From: Oscillospiraceae bacterium
GTDB lineage: Bacteria > Bacillota > Clostridia > Oscillospirales > Ruminococcaceae
DNA: 6,724 nucleotides
Reading direction: 5' to 3'
NCBI GenBank assembly: GCA_031281115.1
Contig: JAITFV010000216.1
Location: forward strand, 1 to 6,724
Below, piece after piece: positions 1 through 5,172 of this stretch. Under the pieces are notes generated by a model, which was given only the letters and a program-made list of their open reading frames with translations, had not been told where the DNA came from and searched no databases. Every line of letters begins with the position of its first letter. The first letter of the stretch is position 1. The position numbers and the translations under genes were made by a program.

Positions 1-864
1 GTGAGAGCAGCTGAGCTTGCCGAACGTTTCAGTGTTTCGACGCGAACGATTTATCGCGACGTAGATGTACTCAGCGCGTCCGGCGTACCTGTTTACAGCT
101 CACAGGGCGCGAACGGCGGGATTTCGATTCTTGAAGATTATACGGTCAACCGCGCTGTGCTTTCCGGGGACGAGCGCGCTGCAATTGACGGTATTCTGCT
201 CGGTTTGCAAACGTTGGAAGCTACACGCTATCCCGAAATAAATTCGGTTTTGGAAAAACTCGGCGGCATATTCAAGAAGGTAGACTCCGATTGGATATCC
301 GTGGACTTTTCGCCGTGGGGCAGCAACCCGAACGAGAACAATAAATTTTCGGACATAAAAACGGCGATTCTGCAAAGCTGTGTAATTGAAGTGGATTACA
401 TCAACGCACAAAATGAAAAAAGCCATCGCAAAATCGAACCGCTGCGGCTTATTTTTAAGTCGCAGGCATGGTATTTGTGGGGCTTTTGTCTTTATAGAGA
501 TGAATACAGAACATTCAAGATTTCCCGTATTAAAAACGTGCGGATTACCGGAGAAGAATTCGACCGCGATAAACCGCACGATATAAAAAACGGCGAATGT
601 AAATACGAAAAAGAAGACCCCTGCGTTAAGCTTGTACTCGAATTCACGGGCGAAGTACTTTATCGGCTCTGCGATGATTACGACGATGAAATGCTCACCG
701 ATAATGGTGACGGCACATACACGGTCACGCTGTATTTTCCCGGCGGCGAATGGATTTACAGTTATATATTGTCGTTCGGCGCGGCGGTGAAGGTGATTGA
801 ACCGGAGAGCGTCAGGGATATTATAAAAGAGCGGGCGGAAAAAATTATGGGGTTTTATTTGTAA
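1..864 (+). CDS. WYL-domain HTH transcriptional regulator (YafY-like), 5' end cut by window
   Basis: Likely a DNA-binding transcriptional regulator of the DeoR-type HTH plus WYL class (YafY/COG2378-like). Seen: an N-terminal winged-helix at residues 1-50 (AELAERFSVSTRTIYRDVDVL, then a GANGGISI wing), a linker, and a WYL domain around residues 115-200 containing the literal W-Y-L triplet at 157-159 and the following TFKISRI stretch. A C-terminal WCX-like region ends near residue 287. WYL domains are known as ligand- or nucleic-acid-sensing modules; the ligand here cannot be told. The GTG at base 1 is probably an internal valine: family members usually carry about 20 more residues (a first helix such as RLLGI..LL) before AELAERF, so the real start lies upstream of the window. 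The gene is convergent with the next gene. Identification as a WYL regulator is firm; its target is unknown. Confidence 0.9.
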   Translation: MRAAELAERFSVSTRTIYRDVDVLSASGVPVYSSQGANGGISILEDYTVNRAVLSGDERAAIDGILLGLQTLEATRYPEINSVLEKLGGIFKKVDSDWISVDFSPWGSNPNENNKFSDIKTAILQSCVIEVDYINAQNEKSHRKIEPLRLIFKSQAWYLWGFCLYRDEYRTFKISRIKNVRITGEEFDRDKPHDIKNGECKYEKEDPCVKLVLEFTGEVLYRLCDDYDDEMLTDNGDGTYTVTLYFPGGEWIYSYILSFGAAVKVIEPESVRDIIKERAEKIMGFYL

Positions 865-972
865 CGTTCTTAAAATTCGCAAGGCACGAAGCATGACGAA
901 AAATTTACTCGAAAATCCACTCGCTCAGAGTTACGCAAGAAATCTGATAAACCAGTTTATTGCATTTTAGTA
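865..972. other. Convergent intergenic gap, no gene or clear terminator
   Basis: This 108-bp gap lies between two converging genes, where a bidirectional terminator would be expected. I see no GC-rich hairpin followed by a T-tract on either strand. The only symmetry is a short AT-rich palindrome, ATAAACCAGTTTAT, near 948-961, whose stem would be five weak pairs. Termination may therefore be Rho-dependent or use a structure I cannot recognise. Confidence 0.5.
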
Positions 973-1536
973 TTACTTATGCCCGCCGCAGCCTTTACAG
1001 AAATTTGCATCCATATCATTCATTACTTTGCATTTTTCGCAGGTCCAGGTGGCAATCGGAAGCGAGTTATAATTAGAACGAAAATCCTCGCCGTATGTGT
1101 AATACTGCGTTGTCGGATTGAGGTAGTTTTTATTTATAATTGCGCCGATTAAATACAGAATCGGCAGAACGAACCATAAGAGCGTGATAAACGAAAAGTC
1201 AAATCCAAAACTGACAGTATCACCGAGATGGCTGTCCAATACAGGGAAATGCACATACATATTGGCAACCACTATAATCATGTCGAAGACAGCGAGAACA
1301 ATAAGCGCCGTTGTTTTATGAGTACTGCTGCAAAACTTTATGCCTATAATCCCCACAACAAGATAAAACGCACCTATAACACACCAGTAAATCCGGAATT
1401 CCAGCGTTGTATCTCCGAAATCTCCGAAATTCCGCACTATATCCATCCCAAACAAAGCCACAAACAGAGCAGCCGCGCCAAGGATAATATAAAGGATACT
1501 CGGAATCTTAATAAATAATCTGCCCGGTGCTTTCAT
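973..1536 (-). CDS. Four-helix membrane protein with C-terminal zinc finger (hypothetical)
   Basis: Small integral membrane protein of 187 residues; function unknown. Seen: four hydrophobic segments at about residues 8-30, 48-68, 75-95 and 113-135, followed by a polar Tyr/Asn-rich linker (136-162) and a terminal four-cysteine module with C166, C169, C180 and C183. The module fits W-x-C-x2-C-x3-N-x6-C-x2-C, the spacing of RanBP2-type zinc fingers, and it also resembles the short zinc ribbons common at the ends of Firmicute membrane proteins. With four helices both termini should be on the same side, most likely cytoplasmic, so the zinc module would face the cytosol. The start is supported by GGGAGG (1544-1549) seven bases upstream of the ATG, and by a perfect-consensus promoter. 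It looks like a single-gene unit. A role in signalling, protein binding or membrane stress is only a guess. Confidence 0.85.
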   Translation of the reverse strand: MKAPGRLFIKIPSILYIILGAAALFVALFGMDIVRNFGDFGDTTLEFRIYWCVIGAFYLVVGIIGIKFCSSTHKTTALIVLAVFDMIIVVANMYVHFPVLDSHLGDTVSFGFDFSFITLLWFVLPILYLIGAIINKNYLNPTTQYYTYGEDFRSNYNSLPIATWTCEKCKVMNDMDANFCKGCGGHK

Positions 1537-1543
1537 TATGCCG

Positions 1544-1549
1544 CCTCCC
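1544..1549 (-). promoter_or_regulatory. Shine-Dalgarno of the zinc-finger membrane protein gene
   Basis: GGGAGG on the minus strand lies seven bases before the ATG at 1536-1534 and fixes that start. No competing in-frame start upstream has a comparable site. Confidence 0.8.
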
Positions 1550-1598
1550 GTATGTCAAAACCTTCTGTACATCAGCGTGGTTAGTGGAATTGTCTATC

Positions 1599-1627
1599 AT
1601 TATACTCTAAAATATCAAATGTGTCAA
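1599..1627 (-). promoter_or_regulatory. Perfect-consensus SigA-type promoter for the zinc-finger membrane protein gene
   Basis: On the minus strand there is TTGACA (1627-1622), a 17-bp spacer and TATAAT (1604-1599), an exact match to the vegetative sigma-70/SigA consensus in both boxes and in spacing. Transcription would start near 1592, giving a leader of about 55 nt that ends with the GGGAGG ribosome binding site. The -35 box lies only 5 bp past the stop codon of the upstream UPF0210 gene. A second TTGACA (1558-1553) in the leader has no -10 partner and is probably chance. Confidence 0.85.
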
Positions 1628-1632
1628 GTTTT

Positions 1633-2988
1633 TTAGTTTTTAAGGCTTTGCAGAGGTGCGGGAATCCGCCCGCCGCGCGAAATGAACTTGTTCGGCGAAA
1701 ATTTATTCACCGCCATGACCGGCCCGCTTCCGAACAGACCGCCGAAATCGAGAATCTCGCCTTCCTTCTTGCCGATTGCGGGAATAATTCTGACAGCTGT
1801 GGTTTTGCTGTTGACCATACCGATTGCGGCTTCATCAGCAATAATCGCGGATATTACGTCAGCGGGCGTATCGCCGGAAATCACAACCATATCAAGCCCG
1901 ACCGAGCAAACCGCCGTCATAGCCTCTAATTTTTCAAGAGTAAGGGCGCCGTCAAGAACTGCGCGAATCATGCCCGCGTCCTCGGAAACAGGAATAAATG
2001 CGCCCGATAAACCTCCGACGTGCGACGAAGCCATTACGCCGCCTTTCTTCACAGCATCATTGAGCAAAGCAAGCGCCGCCGTCGTGCCGTAAGCACCGCA
2101 TTTTTCAAGCCCCATCTCCTCTAAAATATACGCCACACTATCCCCAATCGCAGGGGTCGGAGCGAGCGATAAATCTACAATCCCGAAAGGCACTCCGAGC
2201 AGCTTTGCGGCTTCTGCGCCGACAAGTTGCCCCATGCGAGTGATTTTGAATGCCGTGCGCTTGATTTGTTCGGCGATTTCGTCAATGGAAGCATCAGGCA
2301 TTTTCGCAACGGCAGAACGTACAGCGCCCGGCCCGCTTACGCCGACGTTTATAACAGCGTCAGGTTCGCCGTTCCCGTGAAAGGCGCCCGCCATGAACGG
2401 ATTGTCCTCGACGGCATTACAGAAAACGACTATTTTCGCAGCGCCGAAGCAGGAATTATTTGCAGTTTTTTGCGAGGATTCGAGAATAATTTCACCCATC
2501 AGTTTAACTGCGTTCATGTTAATTCCCGCTTGTGTCGAGCCGATATTGACCGAGCTGCAAACCCGCTCGGTTTGGCTCAATGCTTCGGGAATTGATTTAA
2601 TAAGCTCCATATCCCCTGCCGAAAAACCCTTATGAACCAACGCGCTGTACCCTCCGATAAAATTAACCCCCGTTTCTGCGGCAGCTTTATCTAAAATTAG
2701 TGCAAACTTAACAGGATTTTGTTTTGTTGCCGCGGAAATAGCGGCAATGGGCGTTACAGAAATCCTCTTGTTAATAATAGGGATTCCGTAGCGTTTTTCG
2801 AGCGCTTCGCCGGTTCTGACGTGATTCTCGGCGGTTTTTGTAATTTTATCGTAGACTTTGCCGCAAGCCTTGTTAATATCGGGGTCGATGCAGTCAAGAA
2901 GCGAAATCCCCATCGTAATTGTACGAATGTCAAGATGTTCTTCATGAAGCATTTTTATAGTTTCTAATATGTCAGAATTATTTAACAT
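1633..2988 (-). CDS. UPF0210 / PFL-like family protein (DUF711)
   Basis: Conserved protein of unknown biochemical function, UPF0210 (DUF711, COG2848), labelled 'PFL family' because its fold is related to the barrel of pyruvate formate-lyase-type enzymes. The 451 residues match the usual family length. Seen: the family-typical start [18 protein letters not shown] (residues 21-38) with Cys33 and Cys42, [19 protein letters not shown] (148-166), [15 protein letters not shown] (191-205), [18 protein letters not shown] (300-317) and the terminal [14 protein letters not shown] (438-451). No glycyl-radical motif of the RVSGY type is present, so radical chemistry as in PFL is not supported. The start has AGGTGA (2998-2993) four bases upstream. 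The gene is second in an operon with the UPF0237 ACT protein, 8 nt apart. The same pairing is known in streptococci and many Firmicutes, suggesting that the two proteins work together. Confidence 0.95.
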   Translation of the reverse strand: MLNNSDILETIKMLHEEHLDIRTITMGISLLDCIDPDINKACGKVYDKITKTAENHVRTGEALEKRYGIPIINKRISVTPIAAISAATKQNPVKFALILDKAAAETGVNFIGGYSALVHKGFSAGDMELIKSIPEALSQTERVCSSVNIGSTQAGINMNAVKLMGEIILESSQKTANNSCFGAAKIVVFCNAVEDNPFMAGAFHGNGEPDAVINVGVSGPGAVRSAVAKMPDASIDEIAEQIKRTAFKITRMGQLVGAEAAKLLGVPFGIVDLSLAPTPAIGDSVAYILEEMGLEKCGAYGTTAALALLNDAVKKGGVMASSHVGGLSGAFIPVSEDAGMIRAVLDGALTLEKLEAMTAVCSVGLDMVVISGDTPADVISAIIADEAAIGMVNSKTTAVRIIPAIGKKEGEILDFGGLFGSGPVMAVNKFSPNKFISRGGRIPAPLQSLKN

Positions 2989-2992
2989 TTAT

Positions 2993-2998
2993 TCACCT
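2993..2998 (-). promoter_or_regulatory. Shine-Dalgarno of the UPF0210 gene, overlapping the upstream stop codon
   Basis: AGGTGA on the minus strand lies four bases before the UPF0210 ATG. It overlaps the TAG stop (2999-2997) of the ACT-domain gene, so a ribosome terminating there covers the initiation site of the next gene. This arrangement favours translational coupling and roughly matched expression of the pair. Confidence 0.7.
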
Positions 2999-3266
2999 AT
3001 ATCCTGTGCATAGAGTTGAAGATTTCCTCGTGCATTACATGGATTTGCAGATTCAAGTCTGTGCCGAGGGTTTTCAGTTTATCGGAAAACACACCGAAGT
3101 CGCCTTCCAGCCGGCTTATATCGGCGAGCATAGTCATCGCGAACAAATCCTGCATTACAGTTTGCGTCACGTCCATAACATTTACATTGTCGGCGGCACA
3201 AATGCCCGCAACCTTCGCTAAAATGCCGACTGTGTCCTTGCCTATGACGGTTATAACAGCTCTCAT
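2997..3266 (-). CDS. UPF0237 ACT-domain protein
   Basis: Stand-alone ACT-domain protein of 89 residues, the normal size for UPF0237 (related to the GcvR/ACT regulators). ACT domains typically bind amino acids or related small ligands at a dimer interface; the ligand of this family is not known to me. Seen: the N-terminal RAVITVIGKDTVGILAKVAGI strand-loop-helix with the conserved G-x-D-x-x-G-I ligand loop (residues 8-14), DVTQTVMQDLFAMTML (32-47), and an amphipathic second helix (about 56-68), followed by the last strand LNLQIHVMHEEIF. The start is set by GGGAGG (3278-3273) six bases upstream of the ATG. It is first in the operon with UPF0210 and divergent from the PHP gene. An inferred role is a small-molecule sensor or regulatory subunit for UPF0210; no catalytic residues are apparent. 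Confidence 0.93.
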   Translation of the reverse strand: MRAVITVIGKDTVGILAKVAGICAADNVNVMDVTQTVMQDLFAMTMLADISRLEGDFGVFSDKLKTLGTDLNLQIHVMHEEIFNSMHRI

Positions 3267-3272
3267 AATTTT

Positions 3273-3278
3273 CCTCCC
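3273..3278 (-). promoter_or_regulatory. Shine-Dalgarno of the ACT-domain gene
   Basis: GGGAGG on the minus strand, six bases before the ATG at 3266-3264. It contrasts with the divergent PHP gene, which has none. Confidence 0.8.
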
Positions 3279-3340
3279 AAATTTGTTAAAATTTTACGGC
3301 GCTGCATCCTATAAAAAAGCCCAAACGCTATATTTAATTA

Positions 3341-3369
3341 ATTATAACACAAACTTGCAATTAATGCAA
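3341..3369 (-). promoter_or_regulatory. SigA-type promoter for the ACT-UPF0210 operon (extended -10)
   Basis: On the minus strand there is TTGCAT (3369-3364), a 17-bp spacer and TATAAT (3346-3341), preceded by TGT to give an extended -10 (TGTTATAAT). The predicted start of transcription is near 3334, leaving a leader of about 67 nt before the ACT gene's ATG. The -35 box overlaps the spacer of the opposite promoter, so the two cannot be fully occupied at once. Confidence 0.75.
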
Positions 3370-3383
3370 ATATATGTTATACT
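3355..3383 (+). promoter_or_regulatory. SigA-type promoter for the PHP gene (extended -10, leaderless)
   Basis: On the plus strand there is TTGCAA (3355-3360), a 17-bp spacer and TATACT (3378-3383), with TGT in front of the -10 (TGTTATACT). Transcription starting six to eight bases past the -10 would begin at about 3390-3392, exactly at the ATG of the PHP gene. No other promoter-like pair is seen closer to the gene. Confidence 0.72.
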
Positions 3384-3391
3384 TTAATATT

Positions 3392-4204
3392 ATGAACATT
3401 ATTGACACGCACGTACACTCGGCTTTTTCTTTCGACGGCGAGCATTCTCCCCGCGAAATGATTGAAAAGGCAATTGAAATGGGGCTTTACGCACTTACTT
3501 TCACCGACCACATTGACGTTAGCAATTACTACGGCTCGCACTACAGGCAAAGCGAGCTTATGCCGCTCGGCGCAGCGGAGATTCCGCCGCTTAAAGACGA
3601 ATACAAGGACAGAATAAACATCGGCTTCGGGGCGGAACTCGGGCAGTTCGTGCATGAACCTGCACTCTCAAGAAAATTAATCGCTGATTTCGGCTTCGAT
3701 TTTGTTATTGGCGCAACGCACGAAGTCAGAGGGCATGAGGATTTTTACTATCTTGATTATCATGAGCAGAACATACCGGAGCTGTTGCGGCTGTATTTCA
3801 ATGAAACATTGGAAATGGTTCAAACCGCCGACATAGACGTTATCGGTCATCTGACCTATTTTCTGCGGTATATTACAGGACGTGACGGAATTGTTGTTGA
3901 TTTGAACGAATATACAGAAAATATACGAAATATATTCAAGATTGCTGCCGGGCGCGGTATAGGACTTGAAATAAATACCGGTGGGCTTCGCAAGCAGGGT
4001 TACGGTAAAGCAGACCCGGGCTTGGAATATGTGCGGATGTTCAAGGAAGCCGGCGGCGAGATTATTACAATCGGTTCGGACGCGCACAGAATTCAAGACA
4101 TTGCCGCAAACTTCAAAGAGGGCGCGGAAATAGCGAAGGCGGCGGGTTTCAAACGGACTGCTTATTACGAGAAAAGAAAACCTGTTTTTGTAGAATTGGA
4201 GTGA
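3392..4204 (+). CDS. PHP-domain phosphoesterase, HisJ-type histidinol-phosphatase family
   Basis: Metal-dependent phosphoesterase of the PHP superfamily, most like HisJ histidinol-phosphatase, which releases phosphate from L-histidinol phosphate in histidine synthesis. Seen in the 270-residue protein: DTHVHSAFSFDGEHS (5-19) with metal ligands H7 and H9, FTDHID (37-42) with H40, GAELGQ (80-85) with E82, IGATHEV (106-112) with H110, VIGHLTYF (150-157) with H153, LEINTGG (192-198), and IGSDAH (227-232) with D230 and H232. The full ligand set of an active PHP enzyme is therefore present. I chose the ATG at 3392, not the in-frame ATG at 3374: the latter lies upstream of the -10 box, and family members begin just before DxHxH. 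There is no Shine-Dalgarno. No other histidine genes are in view, so the substrate is uncertain and annotation as 'HisJ family' is safer than hisJ. Confidence 0.88.
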   Translation: MNIIDTHVHSAFSFDGEHSPREMIEKAIEMGLYALTFTDHIDVSNYYGSHYRQSELMPLGAAEIPPLKDEYKDRINIGFGAELGQFVHEPALSRKLIADFGFDFVIGATHEVRGHEDFYYLDYHEQNIPELLRLYFNETLEMVQTADIDVIGHLTYFLRYITGRDGIVVDLNEYTENIRNIFKIAAGRGIGLEINTGGLRKQGYGKADPGLEYVRMFKEAGGEIITIGSDAHRIQDIAANFKEGAEIAKAAGFKRTAYYEKRKPVFVELE

Positions 4205-4288
4205 CGTTAAGTTTGAAACAAAATACAACTAAAACGGGGAAGACGTTGTTTTCATTCCTCGTTAGTGAAGAAAGGACTTTATGAAAAT
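4205..4288 (+). other. Short intergenic region with a 9-bp hairpin
   Basis: Between the PHP gene and the PsiE-like gene there is an inverted repeat AACGGGGAA (4233-4241) / TTCCTCGTT (4255-4263), nine pairs including one G-U, with a 13-nt loop. No T-tract follows, so it is not a standard intrinsic terminator. No convincing -35/-10 pair is visible; the PsiE-like gene may be read through from the PHP promoter. Confidence 0.45.
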
Positions 4289-4684
4289 ATGAAAAAAATA
4301 GGCTTAAAACACCTTGACAAAATCGCAAAATCATTTGAAGTTGCTATTGCGTTATTATTGTTAGTCGTAATCGCAATTAAAATCATTGAAGTTGTTCTTG
4401 AACTTACAGGCTTTGATATAATTATCATATCCATGGATTTCGAGCGGATTTTATCTATGGCATTTGCCCTTGTGATTGGCGTGGAATTCACGAAAATGCT
4501 GTTCAAATTAACCCCCGAAACGGTTATTGATGTACTTCTTTTCGCAATCGCACGGCAGACAGTCATATATCACGAACGAACGCTTGACTTGTTGATTGGC
4601 GTAATCGCGATTGCGGGATTATTCGCCGCTAAAAAATATTTGGTTAACAGACTTGAATCTAAACAAAAACCGGAAGGAGACTAA
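4289..4684 (+). CDS. PsiE-like (phosphate-starvation-inducible family) membrane protein
   Basis: Small integral membrane protein resembling the PsiE family, first known as phosphate-starvation-inducible in E. coli; its molecular function is unknown. With the ATG at 4289 it has 131 residues, close to the usual 130-140. Seen: four hydrophobic segments at about 17-37, 52-72, 77-93 and 99-116, with the family-like layout VEFTKML (65-71), a polar PET turn, LLFAIARQTVIYH (83-95), and a final helix ending in basic residues. A GTG at 4265 would add eight residues, but it has no ribosome binding site in front. The 4289 start has AAAGGA at 4271-4276, rather far (12 nt). The Shine-Dalgarno of the next gene lies in its last codons, so it is the first gene of the run continuing into the Lrp, aminotransferase and ispE genes. 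No Pho-box is evident. Confidence 0.72.
   Translation: MKKIGLKHLDKIAKSFEVAIALLLLVVIAIKIIEVVLELTGFDIIIISMDFERILSMAFALVIGVEFTKMLFKLTPETVIDVLLFAIARQTVIYHERTLDLLIGVIAIAGLFAAKKYLVNRLESKQKPEGD
4674..4679 (+). promoter_or_regulatory. Shine-Dalgarno of the Lrp/AsnC gene
   Basis: AAGGAG inside the last codons of the PsiE-like gene, seven bases before the ATG at 4687. It supports that start and links the two genes in one mRNA. Confidence 0.8.
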
Positions 4685-4686
4685 AA

Positions 4687-5172
4687 ATGGACAACCTCAG
4701 AAGCAAAATTCTGCATATTTTGCGCGGGAATGCGAGGCTTACCGATGAACAAATCGCGGCAATGCTCGGTGTAACTGCGGGCGAGGTCAGTGCGGAAATC
4801 GCTGCGCTTGAAGCCGAGGGGATTCTTATAGGTTTTTCGGCGATTATCAACGAAGAAAAATATGATAAGAATGCCGTTACAGCTATTGTTGAGCTGAAAG
4901 TCGCGCCACAGGTGGAAAAAGGTTATAACGCGATTGCGAATAAAATTGCACAGAGCAGGGAGGTTATAAGCGTCCAGCTGATGAGCGGGGATTATGACTT
5001 AGCTGTAACCGTGAAAGGCGAGAATTTGCGCGATGTTGCAGCGTTCGTATCTGACCATCTCGCTGTTTTAGACGGGGTACTCAGCACATCTACGCAATTT
5101 ATTTTACAGCGGTTTAAGGAAAAAGAAGCATTGTTTCCTGCCGATGATGAAAGGAGCCTTGTTTCTCCCTGA
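4687..5172 (+). CDS. Lrp/AsnC family transcriptional regulator
   Basis: Likely an amino-acid-responsive regulator of the Lrp/AsnC (feast/famine) family, 161 residues, the usual size. Seen: an N-terminal HTH at about residues 4-46 (ILHILRGNARLTDEQIAAMLGVT, then a second helix), the linker ILIGFSAIINEEK (46-58), and a RAM ligand-binding domain at about 64-142 with VISVQLMSGDYDLAVTVKG (93-111), including the family's G-D-Y-D-L signature. The segment after the HTH turn (residues 30-44) is rich in Glu and Ala and lacks the Arg/Lys usually seen in the V-x-x-R-I-x-x-L-E pattern. The stop TGA overlaps the ATG of the aminotransferase gene (TGATG). Such regulator-aminotransferase pairs suggest that the regulator senses an amino acid linked to the enzyme; which one cannot be read from sequence. 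Confidence 0.9.
   Translation: MDNLRSKILHILRGNARLTDEQIAAMLGVTAGEVSAEIAALEAEGILIGFSAIINEEKYDKNAVTAIVELKVAPQVEKGYNAIANKIAQSREVISVQLMSGDYDLAVTVKGENLRDVAAFVSDHLAVLDGVLSTSTQFILQRFKEKEALFPADDERSLVSP
5150..5156 (+). promoter_or_regulatory. Distant Shine-Dalgarno of the aminotransferase gene
   Basis: AAAGGAG lies 15 bases before the ATG at 5172, farther than usual, and no closer site is present. Initiation is therefore more likely to rely on re-initiation by ribosomes finishing at the overlapping TGA of the Lrp gene. Confidence 0.5.

Larger units (their letters stand above)
3341..3383. repeat. 43-bp imperfect palindrome formed by the divergent promoters
   Basis: Centred on base 3362, 16 of the 21 facing base pairs are complementary. 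The inner arms are TTGCA (3355-3359) and TGCAA (3365-3369), the two -35 cores. The outer arms are ATTATAACA (3341-3349) and TGTTATACT (3375-3383), the two -10 regions. The symmetry may simply reflect two promoters placed back to back, or it may also be an operator for a dimeric regulator. Confidence 0.7.

Noticed and set aside
100..894. 264-codon open frame on the minus strand opposite the WYL regulator
   Set aside because: It is fully antisense to a well-supported gene, its product has no recognisable domain, and no ribosome binding site or promoter was seen. It follows from the codon usage of the real gene.
948..961. ATAAACCAGTTTAT palindrome as a bidirectional terminator in the convergent gap
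   Set aside because: All-AT stem of about five pairs with a tiny loop and no T-tract; too weak to call.
1658..1673. GCGGG/CCCGC hairpin near the end of the UPF0210 gene as a terminator
   Set aside because: It is only 5 bp, lies inside conserved coding sequence, and on the minus strand is followed by an A-rich stretch, not a T-tract.
1682..2092. 136-codon plus-strand open frame opposite UPF0210
   Set aside because: Low-complexity Ala/Thr/Ile/Pro-rich translation, typical of the reverse frame of a GC-rich coding stretch; the opposite strand encodes a conserved family.
3279..3294. AAATTT-GTTA-AAATTT symmetry in the ACT gene leader as a regulatory stem
   Set aside because: Six A-U pairs would be unstable, and such symmetry is common in AT-rich leaders; no riboswitch-like conserved core is seen in the short leader.
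3374..3391. Earlier in-frame ATG for the PHP gene
   Set aside because: It lies upstream of the -10 box of the only good promoter, lacks a Shine-Dalgarno, and adds six residues not typical before the DxHxH motif.
3677..4228. 183-codon open frame on the minus strand opposite the PHP gene
   Set aside because: Antisense shadow of a gene with a complete set of metal-binding motifs; the product shows no family features.
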